Shown here piece after piece: positions 28,501 to 38,291 of a stretch of DNA of 64,000 bases. Below the pieces are notes generated by a model, which worked only from the letters and a program-made list of their open reading frames with translations, had not been told where the DNA came from and made no database searches. The stretch is from Dyadobacter sp. 676 (GTDB taxonomy: Bacteria > Bacteroidota > Bacteroidia > Cytophagales > Spirosomataceae): positions 3,889,001-3,953,000 of the forward strand of contig NZ_CP159289.1 in the NCBI RefSeq assembly GCF_040448675.1, given 5' to 3'. The stretch's first letter is position 1. Every line of letters begins with the position of its first letter. Made by a program: the position numbers and the translations under genes.

Positions 28501-29556
28501 ATCGGAGAAACCATCTTTGTTGATATCCCCCGCATTGCTCACCGAGTAACCCATTTGGGCATTGGCCTGATTGCATTCCAATACCGTTGCTGCCAGGCTG
28601 ATTCCGCCGGCCGTACCGGGGTAGAGGAAAGCCGCGCCCTCGTCGGCCTGGCCGTTGTCGTATTTAGGAGCACCTACGAGTATGTCGCTGTACCCGTCGC
28701 CGTTTACATCGCCCGCAGTGGAAACCGAGAAGCCCAGCCATGCATAGCTTTGATTGATTTCCAGTGTCTTGTCGGCATTGGCAGGGTTACCATTAGCGAT
28801 GATGGGGTCGATGGTGACCGGGTAAGCCGCATTCGCTACCTCGACATTTATTGCAATCTCTTTCCCGGAAAGGGCCAGGTTGGCGGCCAGTAGTTTTCCA
28901 TTCGCATCCCAGCATTTCAGGTCGCTGTATGTCAACAGGTCGGTTCTTTCGCCGCCGTCATTGGAATAAAATGCTAACCGGCCATCGTCCACTTGCCGCG
29001 CATGCAAGCCCTGGACCAGCAGATGCACAGATAGTTGCTGCGTATGTGCAGGCGCATGGGCAATAATGAAGTTTTGCCGGATACCAGCCTGGTTGTTAAT
29101 GAATTCTTCGGTAAATGCACCGTGATCGATTTTCAGTGTGTCGTCTCTTGTTTCGGTGCGGCCATTCGCTTTGGCTTCGGCAATTAGCTCCCCATCAGCA
29201 TAGATCCCTTTGTTGACAAGTTTCACTCGGAAGCTCCTGCCTGCGGAGTCGATGCGGTTTTGAATGGAAAGGCTACCGGGCTGGTAATAGGCCCTGAGGT
29301 TGTGCTGCCGGTTGGGGCTTTGCAAAGCGTGACGGGCCGAATCGTAGGTAATGTGGTATTCCCGTTTCGCAATGTCGTTTTGAATGCTGGTTAACACGCT
29401 GCCCGTCGGATGATTTGTCAACAAAGGTTTCGCGATATCCGGCAGGTTGGAGAAAGTTTGCTTCTTGTAATTTCGGATTGGCGAAGCCAGGATCAGAATA
29501 GTTATAATGGCGGCCATTGCGACCGAGCCTCCAATGACGGTGTAGTGCTTTTTCAT
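25516..29556 (-). CDS. FG-GAP repeat secreted protein 1 (14 repeats, T9SS-type sorting domain)
   Basis: The protein has 1346 residues. It starts with a hydrophobic anchor (VAMAAIITILILA), followed by a conserved N-domain (EYHITYDSARHALQSPNRQH, AFTEEFINNQAGIRQNFII, AYPVTIDPIIANG). Next come 14 FG-GAP repeats of about 60 residues, each with a calcium-type loop such as GDVNGDGYSD; the 14th reads SACDVNGDG and lacks the AG before the loop. A post-propeller domain (GAGLFAKSFTGRNKGKLVWE, LALTGQSYGPWRYLPAYL) and a C-terminal domain (ATIYPNPVSNRLNIDF to TRKILISR), typical for T9SS export, close it. Fourteen repeats fit two seven-bladed beta-propellers. Role unknown; surface adhesion or glycan/protein binding is a guess from the integrin-like fold. 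It is the last of six paralogues. Confidence 0.88.
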   Translation of the reverse strand: MKKHYTVIGGSVAMAAIITILILASPIRNYKKQTFSNLPDIAKPLLTNHPTGSVLTSIQNDIAKREYHITYDSARHALQSPNRQHNLRAYYQPGSLSIQNRIDSAGRSFRVKLVNKGIYADGELIAEAKANGRTETRDDTLKIDHGAFTEEFINNQAGIRQNFIIAHAPAHTQQLSVHLLVQGLHARQVDDGRLAFYSNDGGERTDLLTYSDLKCWDANGKLLAANLALSGKEIAINVEVANAAYPVTIDPIIANGNPANADKTLEINQSYAWLGFSVSTAGDVNGDGYSDILVGAPKYDNGQADEGAAFLYPGTAGGISLAATVLECNQANAQMGYSVSNAGDINKDGFSDIMVGVPYYDASASNEGVVMIYKGSANGLVTNSPYVFKLDQAEANLGISVAMAGDVNGDGYSDMLAGAHQFDNGQSNEGVGVLILGAPNGLGLVTFMECNQANAMMGFAVAGAGDVDGDGFSDVMAGARFYSNGQALEGAAFIFKGSAAGLITANPTVIESNQVDARLGHALASAGDVNGDGFSDVALGAYQYDKGSSNEGVVMIHYGSANGINTVPALTLESDQAEAQFGISVACAGDVNADGFADLIVGARYYDKGQQNEGAAFIYQGSQNGLNATPLSVLESNQGDAWLGSAVAPAGDVNGDGFSDVLVGSYAFDHGQTDEGSVFVWYGGSKDIENIPVILELNQTDSFFGRSISDAGDVNADGFSDIVVGSPGFDNGQSNEGAAFVYYGSKSGLQLASVKQLEINQADAFMGCSVSSAGDANADGYGDIIVGIQRYGSNQSYQGAAMIYYGSKNGVSIDKPTLLESNYFGMQLSTSVSKAGDVNGDGYGEVLLGQCRHDLLQQGRAIVYFGGAEGISPSSNTTLQINNTSALFGDAVSNAGDVNNDGFDDILVGAPNYNSNGAAFLYYGAASGLSAQQPVTISGSGNTGSSVSSAGDINGDGFGEVLIGAPFYIHPSGQTGAALIFFGSGNGLNVNNPTILKGENANSNFGFSVSSAGDINGDGYSDVSVGSPGEFNGNAMAGAVYLYFGTANGIDANSAKAFSNNQFGSQLGISVSACDVNGDGYSDIVTGAYMYDNPEPNEGIALLYYGNSALGVLNNLRLYNTDLATPINHTQFPQANFGAGLFAKSFTGRNKGKLVWETKPLAQGFSKGSNNRITNSTQSSNSQSAYSNLGTTGLELKNVIDKQGPGTKVRVRVKYDPVLALTGQSYGPWRYLPAYLMGNSTAPVPEEEGNDLAENIEKKIIHLEKGKAPELATIYPNPVSNRLNIDFKANDRVRNLKILAASGLVVYQSNTFQPFIDVSQFPEGAYVLIITKTDGSHTTRKILISR

Positions 29557-29681
29557 AGACTTGTCCGGTTTAAAGTCGAAGGGGATATTGTTCTGGTTAT
29601 AGCTACAAGTTGATAATGAGTGGGTTATAAAATGAAAAGCGATGTCCGATCGGTTGGAGATAAATGAACCTTCGGAAATAA

Positions 29682-29713
29682 AAAATGCATCCCGGAATTT
29701 CCGGGATGCATTT
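29682..29713 (-). terminator. intrinsic terminator after FG-GAP gene 2
   Basis: AAATGCATCCCGG pairs perfectly with CCGGGATGCATTT around AATTT. On the minus strand it follows the stop of gene 2 by 17 bases and runs into TTTATTTCC. Confidence 0.85.
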
Positions 29714-29730
29714 GATACCTGATCGTGCTC

Positions 29731-32700
29731 TTATTTTCTGATAACTACCCGGCGGGAAGTTTGTGTACCATCCTTGCGGTCGATTTGCAGGATATAATCC
29801 CCGGTAGCCAGGTGTTTCACATCCAGCTCTGTCTGTGGCTTCACCGACTGCCAGGAAATCTGTCCGTTCATGGAAATTAACCGCACAGCCTTGATCTGGT
29901 CGGCGTTTGCCGATTTGATGAATAGCTTGTCAGAAACGGGGTTAGGATAGACGGTGACCTCATCGCCGTATTCAGGCCGAACGTTGAAGAGCTCAGTCTC
30001 CGTTACTTCCGAAAGTTCCGGCACAGCCGGGGCTGTGATTAGCAGCAAATATTCCGGTATTGTCCGCCAAGGGCCGTAAACCTGGCCGGTAAGTGCTGTC
30101 GAAAGTTCGTACTTGAGGCGAACACGGGTCCGTGTAACAGGTTGCGCCTGTTTACTGATCATTTCCCTCAAATCGACACCGTTAAGGTTCAAAGTATAAA
30201 ATGCCGCTTGCTTGTCTGTGAAAGCGGTACTGTTGGTAATAGGGGTAGTACCAACTTTGCTGAATGATTTGCCGGGGGTAATTGTTTCCCAAACCAGGCG
30301 GCCATTGTTTCGTCCCAGGAAAGAAGCGCCATACAAGCCGACACCTGCGCCATTCTGGCTATTCTGCGTATATGTCATTGGACTTTGGAACCCGGTATTA
30401 TAAAGCCGGATATTGTTTCGTCTGTTTTTCCCAGCCAAGCCATTGTTACCAAAGTACGCGTAGGTTGTGCCGCCATTGGTGATTCCACTCTGGTCATAGT
30501 TGGGAATTCCCACGACGATATCACCATAACCATCGCCATTGAGATCCCCTGCCCCGGAAACCGACGTTCCCATATAAGATTCGGCCTGTGCACCGGAAGC
30601 TGAAAAACTGGCTATGTTTTGAACACCCGCGTTTGACCCGTGGAATACCCATACGCCACCACCATTGGGCGCCTGGCCATCGAAATTCGGAGCCCCTACT
30701 ACCACGTCGTCATAGCTGTCTCCATTCACATCAATTCCCCCACCGACAGTTTTCCCAAAAGAAGCATCAGCCTGATTTGCCTCCAAAAGCGTGTGGATAG
30801 CAGTTATCAATCCTGATGTTGATCCATAGTATATGCGGGCCGTGCCCTCGTGGCTTTGGCCGTTGCTGTACCCTGGCAAACCGACAATCACATCGTAAAA
30901 GCCGTCACCATTGACATCTCCCGCTCCTGCTACCGACGTCCCCATCGCGGCGTCGACATGGTCTGATTGGATTAAACTTTTGTACACGGTGTTGGTGGGA
31001 ATACCCGCGCTTGAGCCATGCCACACGAATATGGCTCCCTCATTACTATGGTTGGCGGTAAATGCGCTTGCTCCGACAACAATGTCGTTATATCCATCGC
31101 CATTGACGTCGCCGGCATTATCGAGACTGTTTCCCAGATGCGCTCCTGCAACTCCGGAGGTCACATAACTGGTTGGATTGTCGCTCACATAATTGCTGGA
31201 TCCTAGGTAAATAAACACAGCCCCGGCGCCGGCTGCACCAGGTGCACTGAAATTGGGCGCTCCAACCATTATATCGTCAAATCCGTCGCCATTAATGTCT
31301 CCTGCATCGGAAACAGCCGTTCCAAATCCCTGATTGGCTTTATAAAGTTCTTTACCAATTGTTCCCAGTCCCCCCCGAACCTCCGGGATAAAGAAAGGCG
31401 GCTCCCACGTTCGCTCCGTTTACCGCTCCGGCCGCTCCAACGATCACATCGTCATATCCATCACCGTTGACGTCGCCTCCCCCGGAAACGGATCCTCCGA
31501 ACTTTGCCTGTGCGATATTGGATTCCATTTTAACCGCTGAATTGACGCCGGTAGCAGCATCCCCGTAAGATATGAAAATGGCGCCTTCGTTTACTTGTCC
31601 GCCGTCGTAATTAGGGGCACCCACTACGATGTCGTCGAGCCCATTGCCATCAATATCCCCGGCCGAGCTTACCGATGATCCTGCTAATGCACCGGAGGCC
31701 GTCGCGCTGGAGACAGATGCAGGAGTAGGCCCGACGCTGCTGGCGGATCCGTGATAGATATACACCTGCCCCTCGTCATTCTGCCCATGGTCATAGGTGT
31801 AGCATCCAATTATGATGTCGCTGTAACCGTCACCATTTACATCTCCGGCGCTCGCAACGGCACTTCCCAACCAGCCCTCAGCCTGGTTACTTTCAATGGT
31901 AGCGGCTGGTGCCGTAACCAGGCCGGTTTTCGAGCCGTAATGCACGAACACCATCCCTTCATTATTCTGGCCGTTTTCGTACCATTTCGCACCGATCAAT
32001 ATATCGCCATATCCGTCACCATTTACGTCTCCCGCGGCAGACACGCTTTCGCCGTAATGTGCTTCAAACAGATTACCTTCCAATGTGGTTGAAGGAGCTG
32101 TGCTGATTCCGTTTCCGGTTCCGTGGAAAATGTAGGCAACTCCCTCGTCTTGTTGCCCGTTATCGTACAGGTACGCTCCAACAATGACGTCGGAAAATCC
32201 GTCGCCATTAACGTCGCCGGCGGTTGAAACGGAGTGGCCAAAACGGGAATCGGAGGCATTCATTTGAAGCGTCGCTGGAGCCTGGGATGTGACAGGGGCA
32301 GAATTTACACTGCCATAGTACACGAACGCGGCGCCTTCAAGGGATTGCCCGTCCGTATAAAGCCTTGCACCCACGATTACATCACTGGCGCCGTCGCCAT
32401 TGACGTCACCGGCGCCTGCCACCGAAAAGCCCATCATGGAGCCGGGTTGATTACGTTCCAGAATTTCGGTTTCACCAGGTTCGAAACCCGTATTACCTCC
32501 ATGGTAGAGGAATGCCACGCCTTCATTCGCCTGATCTTTGTCGTACTGTGGTGCACCCACGAGGAAATCGCTGTAACCATCCGCATCGACATCGCCGGCC
32601 ATTGCGACTGATGTACCAAATCCGGCATCAGCCTGATCCGGTTGAAGGATTATGAAATTGCCCGGATTGATACCGATCGGTGCTGTTTGAGCGTCGGGCT

Positions 32701-33838
32701 TTCCACCGAAGTAAAGAAATGCCGCTCCCTCGTTGTTTTGACCGTCTTCCCAGTACGGTGATCCCACAATTACATCGCTGTATCCGTCTTTATTTACATC
32801 GCCGGCACTGGCAACGGAGTAACCCATTTGCGCATATGCCTGGTTACGGTTAAGACGCTGACCGTTCAGGGACAACCCTGCAGCTGTGCCGGGAAATACA
32901 TAGGCGACGCCAGCATCGACTCCATTCCAGTCATACATTGGCGCGCCAACGATGACATCGCTGTAACCGTCACCGTTCATGTCCCCGGCGCTGGATACTG
33001 AATATCCCAGCCAGGCATTGCTTTGGTCGAGCTCAACGGTTTTATCGGCCGTGTTAGGATTACCGTTGGCGAGGATAGGGTCAATCGTTACCGGATAAGC
33101 CGCGCCTTCGACATTCACATTAATCTCCACGCGGTCATTGACATACGCGAGCGTCGCTTCCAACGGCTTTTTGTTGGCATCCCAGCAATGCAGATCGCTG
33201 TATACGACGCAGTCTTCGAATTCACCATTCGTATTTCCACGGTAGAAGCGGATTTCGTTTTCGCCGCCATTTTTCGCTTTCAGACCTTCGGCAGAAAGTC
33301 TGACCTGTAAATTCCGGGTATTCTCAGGAGCATGTTTAACGATGAAATTCTGGCGGATGCCGTCTTCTGTATTGATGAATTCCTCGGTGAAACCTTCATG
33401 TTCGATCAATAGCCTGTTCTCGTTGTTGCTCGACTTTGCGCTGGCCTGCGCAGCAAGAATTTTCTTTCCGTCGGCAAAAATGCCCTGGTTGGTAAGATGC
33501 AGTCTGAAATTATGCCCTGCAGAATCTTCGCGGTTTTGGACGGTCAGCTTCCCGGGTTTGTAATAGGCCCTCAGGTTTTGCTTGCGGTTCGGACTTTGGA
33601 GCTTTTGAGTGACCTCGTCGTACGAAATGTGATACTCTTGTCTGGCGATCGCATCTTTAATACCGTCGATAGTTGCCGGGGATAACCCTGCAGTTTGCTC
33701 GCGATCGGTGGCAGGCCTTTGTTTTGCAGTGATCGGATCCAATAGGCGAGCGTCGCCGGGATTGGTAACGAAATAACCTGCGGCGCCCGCCGCCAGGGCC
33801 ATCGCTGCGAGGAGCATGGACTTGTAAGTGTGTTTCAT
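29731..33838 (-). CDS. FG-GAP repeat secreted protein 2, frameshifted as assembled
   Basis: The complete gene codes for about 1368 residues. An anchor (MLLAAMALAAGAAGYFV) is followed by the shared N-domain (EYHISYDEVTQKLQSPNRKQ, EGFTEEFINTEDGIRQNFIV), 14 FG-GAP repeats, the post-propeller domain and a sorting domain (VTVYPNPVSDKLFIKS to SRRVVIRK). Repeats 1-9 are in one frame and 10-14 in another. The break is at seven C at 31370-31376; with six, GGSGGLGTIGKELYKANQGF reads continuously into repeat 10. The repeat-13 loop (DVNGDSYDD) has Ser for the key Gly. Its sorting domain resembles that of gene 3. Confidence 0.87.
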
Positions 33839-33886
33839 CTGAAATGAATGTTATTATTAAGAAACAGTGTAATGGCAAAGCCGCAT

Positions 33887-33930
33887 CAAATTTTGCATTC
33901 GATGCATTCTGTTACCGAAACCGTTTAGCC
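33887..33930 (-). promoter_or_regulatory. conserved upstream element of FG-GAP gene 2
   Basis: In minus-strand sense, GGCTAAACGGTTT is followed after 23 bases by AAAATTTG. The same two blocks with the same spacing stand upstream of genes 3 and 4. GTTT and AAAATTTG would be the -33 and -7 elements. The -7 block ends 49 bases before the start codon. Confidence 0.45.
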
Positions 33931-33957
33931 TGGCGAACACTGCAGTGATTATATGGC

Positions 33958-33992
33958 AAAGCGGCCTTTCCGGATTCCGAAAAGACCGCTTG
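33958..33992 (-). terminator. terminator-like hairpin after FG-GAP gene 3
   Basis: AAGCGGTCTTTTCGG pairs with CCGGAAAGGCCGCTT, with a G-U pair or mismatch inside, 17 bases after the stop of gene 3. The T-tract is short, so strength is uncertain. Confidence 0.6.
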
Positions 33993-34009
33993 GATGCTCA
34001 GGCGGATGC

Positions 34010-37000
34010 CTATTTATCCACTATCACCTTGTGGGAGCTGTGAGAGCCATCCTTCCGCGAGACCTGCAGCAGATATACGCCCGTGTCGAGCCGGCTTACG
34101 TCCACACCCGCGGCGACATTTTGCGATTGGTACAGGAGCTTTCCATCGGGCGCGAAAAAACGGACAGAACGGATCTGGTCCGCATTTTCAGTTTTGATAA
34201 ACAGCTTGTCCGAAACCGGGTTAGGGAAAGGAACGACAGCCGTTTTCGAGTTTTCCGTATTTGCTACCTTGCGAATGACCGTCTCTGCCGCAGTTTCCTC
34301 AGGCACCGGGGCGTTGTTGTAGCCGGCCAATTGCGATTGCAAATACCGCCATGGTCCGTACATCTGGCCGGTAATGGCCAGCACAGGCGAGTAACGCACG
34401 CGCGCGCGGACTCTGGTGGCTACGCCGGCTGCCTTGCTTACCGCTGCAATATTTTGCGTTCCCGTAGCAGCCAAAGTAATTAACCCCGATTGCCCGGTGC
34501 TTTGCGTACTCGTCGTAATAGGCTGTGTGCCTGATTTTGAAAAAGGAGTGCCATTCGAGACAGTTTCCCAAACGAGCCTTCCCTTGTTCTTACCGATAAA
34601 CGATTTCGCAAACAGCCCCAAACCGAAATTGCTTTTGGCAAACTGGCTTTGGCTGATGGGAGAAACGAAGTTATCATTGTAAAGCCGGATGTTGTTTCGC
34701 AGGCCTTTGCCGTTGTTGCCGTAGAAAATGGACGCGTTACCTCCGTCAGTCACCAGGCCTACATTGGCGTGGGGAGCACCGATGATAATGTCACTATATC
34801 CATCACCATTTACGTCACCCGCACCGGAAACCGAGTAGCCGAGGTTAGCACCGTCATGATTGCCTTCTGTACTAAACGAAGCAGTAGGTTTGATACCGGT
34901 TGGAGAGCCATGATACAGAAATGCTTTTCCTTTGATGGTCGAAGCGTTGGCGCCGCCAAAATCACCAGCACCTAATATAATGTCACTATATCCGTCTCCA
35001 TTGACATCGCCCGCTGTGTGGACGGTGAATCCGAGGCCTCCGCTTACAATGTTTTGTTCGAGGATAGTGGGGCTCACGTCACTGATACCGCTATTTGTGC
35101 CGTAATAAACAAATGCAATGCCTTCACCCTGTTCGTTTTTGTCGTAACGTGGAGCCCCGACGACAATGTCGCTATAACCATCGCCATTAATGTCACCAGC
35201 GCCGGAAACCGAAAGTCCAAATAGAGCATCATCTTGATCCCCTTGGATTATTTTTGGACTACTTCCAATGCCCTGCGCCGATCCATGAAAGATATACGCT
35301 GCTCCCTTACCACCATAATATGCGGCACCAGCAATGATATCACCATAACCATCGCCGTTCACGTCCCCTGCGGACGATACCGAGCCACCCAAGGACGCGA
35401 AGCCTATGTTCGATTCAATGATAGCCGGGTTTGAAGGTCCTGCTGCCGAGCCGTAGTAGATGAAAATTGCACCCTCGTAACTTTGGCCAGCTGTATAGTA
35501 GTCTTCGTCACCGATGATTATGTCGGCGTATCCGTCGCGATTAATATCTCCAGCACCGGAAACAGCACTACCAAAATCGGAATAAGCAAAGTTGTTTTCC
35601 AATAGAATACTGGTACCTGCATTTATACCAGTATTTGAGCCATAATAAACGAACGCAACTCCTTCGTCTGCCTCATTATTATCATATTCACTTGCCCCAA
35701 CAATCACGTCACCGTAACCATCTCCATTGACGTCACCAGCGCCCGCTACCGAACCACCGAAATAGCTACCTCCTTGATTCTTGCTCAAAATAAGTTTATT
35801 GTTCGCATCAAGGCCGTTCGATGCTCCGTAGTATACAATGGCAATTCCTCCTGCCACTCCATTGTAATCATACTCCGGAGAACCTACGATCACATCATCA
35901 AAGCCGTCTCCATTCACATCTCCTGCACTGGCGACGGAATAGCCCATCTTTGAACCGCCATCAGTCCCGACCATATTATACGCCCCATTTGTCCCAATCC
36001 CTTCCGCGCCGCCATGATACACAAACACGTGGCCTTCATCTTTCTGGCCATTGTCAAAAGTGTAGCAGCCGATAAGAATATCGCTGTAACCGTCACCGTT
36101 CACATCCCCCGCACTGGCGACGGCTGTGCCAAACCAGCCGTCGGCCTGGTTGCTTTCCAGGGTGGAGACCGGGCTTCCGACAATGCCGTCTTTGGATCCG
36201 TGGTAAACGAATACAGAGCCTTCATTGAATTGGCCGTTATCATAGTATTGCGCACCAATAAGTATATCGGAATAGCCGTCGCCATTGACGTCACCTGCGC
36301 AGGCGATGGAAGAACCCATGCGGTCGTCGGCATGGCCGCCTTCAAAGACCCTGGCAGGCTGCGGGTTGATGCCGGTAGAGGAACCCAGGTGCAGCGAAAC
36401 TTTTCCCTGATCTTTTAAGTTCGGCCCATCATAAACATAGGCTGCGATAAGTACGTCGCTATATCCATCCCCGTTCACATCGCCGGCCGAGCTCACTTTG
36501 TTGCCTAAACCGGCGTCGTATTGGTTACCTTCTATGATGGTCGGGTTTCCCTGCAAACCGCCATTGCCGCCACGATAAATGAAAGCGGCCCCTTCTCCGT
36601 CCTGACCCTGACCGTTGGTGTACCACCGGGCACCTATGATGATGTCGCTGAAACCGTCGGCATCGACGTCGCCTGCCGGGCCTAGCGAATAACCGAATTG
36701 AGCATTGGCTTGATTTATTTCGAGAGTAGTAAAGTTGGCGAAGAGGTTGCCGTTTGCACTTCCGTAGCTTAATGTCACGGTTCCCTCTTTGCTTTGCCCA
36801 TTAGAATCTTGACTGGCACCTATCAACACGTCGCTGAATCCGTCGCCGTTGACATCACCTGCCGTTGCCACCGATACACCTACCAAGGCTCCGAGTGTTC
36901 CATTAAGATACGTGTGACCAATGATTGTAGAAGTGAAAAATGTTGCAGAACCTAGATAAAGTACTGCGGCTCCTGCATTATTGGTCTCATCATCGTCATA

Positions 37001-38092
37001 AAATGGAATTCCCGCGAGCACATCACTGAAACCGTCTCCGTTGAAATCCCCCGCACTAGCCACAGAATATCCCATTTGAGCATCGGCCTGATTAACTTCA
37101 AGGGTAACAGCCGTCAGGGTCAAACCGGACGCACCACCCTTGTACACAAACGCTGCCCCTTCGTTATCCTGCCCCTTGTCATACTGTGGTGCACCCACGA
37201 TCACATCGCTATAGCCGTCGCCATTCACATCCCCCGCGCTCGATACCGAGAAACCCAGCCACATGTAGCTCTGGTTGATCTCGAGTACCTTATTCGCATT
37301 TTGCGGCGTACCATTGGCAATAATGGGGTCGATTGTAACGGGGTAGACAGCATTTGCTACATCGACGCTGATCTGAATGCGGTTATCCACATAAGCCAGC
37401 GTCGCATTCAGCGGCTTTTTGTCGGCGTCCCAGCATTTGAGGTCGCTGTAAACGAGCTCATTGCGGGTTTTGCCGTCGGAAGTCTGGGAATAGAAGCGCA
37501 GTTCATTGCCGGAGCCTTGTTCGACTTTGAGGCCTTTGGCGGTCATTTTTACCTGCAACTGGCGGGTGCCTTCCGGGGCGGTTTGGACGATGAAATTCTG
37601 GCGGACGCCGTCTTCATTGTTGATGAACTCCTCGGTGAATGCGCTGTGGCTGATCTGCACCTTGTTTTCGTGGTGCCCGGCTTTGGCGGTAATTTCGGGC
37701 GCATAGAGCAGCTTTCCGTCGGCGAATATGCCTTCATTTAGCAATTCCAACCTGAAACCATCGCCGGTGGTGTCGACGCGTGTCTGAACCGTGAGCTTAC
37801 CCGGCTCGTAGTAGGCGCGGATGTTGTTGCTGCGGTTGGGGCTTTGCAGCTTCTTTTTTTGTTCATCGTAGGAAATGTGGTACTCCTGCTTTTCCAGCGA
37901 TTTGCGGATATCTGACAGGGTTGTTCCGGGCAGGGCCGCTTGCGGCATTCCCACGGAGAGTGCGGAAGCCGGCCGTGTTTTAAGAGGGTTTCGTGGTAGG
38001 GACCGGCTGATGCGGTCGAAGAGGTAAAAAATGGCGGCGAAAGCTGCCAAAACCATTCCGACGTACAGAATGGGCATGTAACGATTTTTCAT
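34010..38092 (-). CDS. FG-GAP repeat secreted protein 3 (14 repeats, T9SS-type sorting domain)
   Basis: The 1360-residue protein has an anchor (MPILYVGMVLAAFAAIFYLF), the N-domain (EYHISYDEQKKKLQSPNRSN, AFTEEFINNEDGVRQNFIV, VYPVTIDPIIANG), 14 repeats and the post-propeller domain (RNNIRLYNDNFVSPISQSQF, VRYSPVLAITGQMYGPW). The C-terminal sorting domain (VVPFPNPVSDKLFIKTE to SSHKVIVDK) resembles that of gene 2 and differs from that of genes 4 and 5. The N-terminal half and upstream region are almost identical to those of gene 4. Repeats 5-7 (NDRMGSSIACAGD-like, GWFGTAVASAGD) are nearly the same in genes 3-5. No enzyme motif is visible. Confidence 0.88.
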   Translation of the reverse strand: MKNRYMPILYVGMVLAAFAAIFYLFDRISRSLPRNPLKTRPASALSVGMPQAALPGTTLSDIRKSLEKQEYHISYDEQKKKLQSPNRSNNIRAYYEPGKLTVQTRVDTTGDGFRLELLNEGIFADGKLLYAPEITAKAGHHENKVQISHSAFTEEFINNEDGVRQNFIVQTAPEGTRQLQVKMTAKGLKVEQGSGNELRFYSQTSDGKTRNELVYSDLKCWDADKKPLNATLAYVDNRIQISVDVANAVYPVTIDPIIANGTPQNANKVLEINQSYMWLGFSVSSAGDVNGDGYSDVIVGAPQYDKGQDNEGAAFVYKGGASGLTLTAVTLEVNQADAQMGYSVASAGDFNGDGFSDVLAGIPFYDDDETNNAGAAVLYLGSATFFTSTIIGHTYLNGTLGALVGVSVATAGDVNGDGFSDVLIGASQDSNGQSKEGTVTLSYGSANGNLFANFTTLEINQANAQFGYSLGPAGDVDADGFSDIIIGARWYTNGQGQDGEGAAFIYRGGNGGLQGNPTIIEGNQYDAGLGNKVSSAGDVNGDGYSDVLIAAYVYDGPNLKDQGKVSLHLGSSTGINPQPARVFEGGHADDRMGSSIACAGDVNGDGYSDILIGAQYYDNGQFNEGSVFVYHGSKDGIVGSPVSTLESNQADGWFGTAVASAGDVNGDGYSDILIGCYTFDNGQKDEGHVFVYHGGAEGIGTNGAYNMVGTDGGSKMGYSVASAGDVNGDGFDDVIVGSPEYDYNGVAGGIAIVYYGASNGLDANNKLILSKNQGGSYFGGSVAGAGDVNGDGYGDVIVGASEYDNNEADEGVAFVYYGSNTGINAGTSILLENNFAYSDFGSAVSGAGDINRDGYADIIIGDEDYYTAGQSYEGAIFIYYGSAAGPSNPAIIESNIGFASLGGSVSSAGDVNGDGYGDIIAGAAYYGGKGAAYIFHGSAQGIGSSPKIIQGDQDDALFGLSVSGAGDINGDGYSDIVVGAPRYDKNEQGEGIAFVYYGTNSGISDVSPTILEQNIVSGGLGFTVHTAGDVNGDGYSDIILGAGDFGGANASTIKGKAFLYHGSPTGIKPTASFSTEGNHDGANLGYSVSGAGDVNGDGYSDIIIGAPHANVGLVTDGGNASIFYGNNGKGLRNNIRLYNDNFVSPISQSQFAKSNFGLGLFAKSFIGKNKGRLVWETVSNGTPFSKSGTQPITTSTQSTGQSGLITLAATGTQNIAAVSKAAGVATRVRARVRYSPVLAITGQMYGPWRYLQSQLAGYNNAPVPEETAAETVIRKVANTENSKTAVVPFPNPVSDKLFIKTENADQIRSVRFFAPDGKLLYQSQNVAAGVDVSRLDTGVYLLQVSRKDGSHSSHKVIVDK

Positions 38093-38153
38093 AGTGAAAA
38101 AATCTTTAAGTGAAACAATCGGTTACAAGAAGGGCGTACGTGAAATGCTTGCG

Positions 38154-38197
38154 CAAATTTTACCGATACTCTATATCTGATTTCAAACTGTTTAGCC
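38154..38197 (-). promoter_or_regulatory. conserved upstream element of FG-GAP gene 3
   Basis: Minus-strand GGCTAAACAGTTT, 23 bases, then AAAATTTG, 62 bases before the start codon. The surrounding 120 bases are nearly identical upstream of gene 4. Confidence 0.5.
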
Positions 38198-38250
38198 GCC
38201 GGACGATATCGAATGATTCGTCGGTATCGGATGTCCGGATTGTTTAAAGA

Positions 38251-38281
38251 AAACGCCTCCCCACGGCACTGGAGGAGGCGT
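38251..38281 (-). terminator. intrinsic terminator after FG-GAP gene 4
   Basis: ACGCCTCC pairs with GGAGGCGT and is followed on the minus strand by TTTTCTTT. It lies 11 bases after the stop; a close relative follows gene 5. Confidence 0.8.
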
Positions 38282-38291
38282 CGGGAAGGGG

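Noticed and set aside
27994..28893. A 299-residue plus-strand open frame (and many similar ones of 70-280 residues) opposite the FG-GAP genes
   Set aside because: The minus-strand frames are clearly coding, with repeated domains. The plus-strand frames arise because the repeated codons lack stops in that phase; they mirror each other between paralogues and show no domain.
37076..37741. A 221-residue plus-strand frame opposite FG-GAP gene 3, with near-copies at 45584-46408 and 41745-42143
   Set aside because: The copies reflect the duplicated minus-strand N-domain, not an independent gene; no start signal or protein feature supports them.
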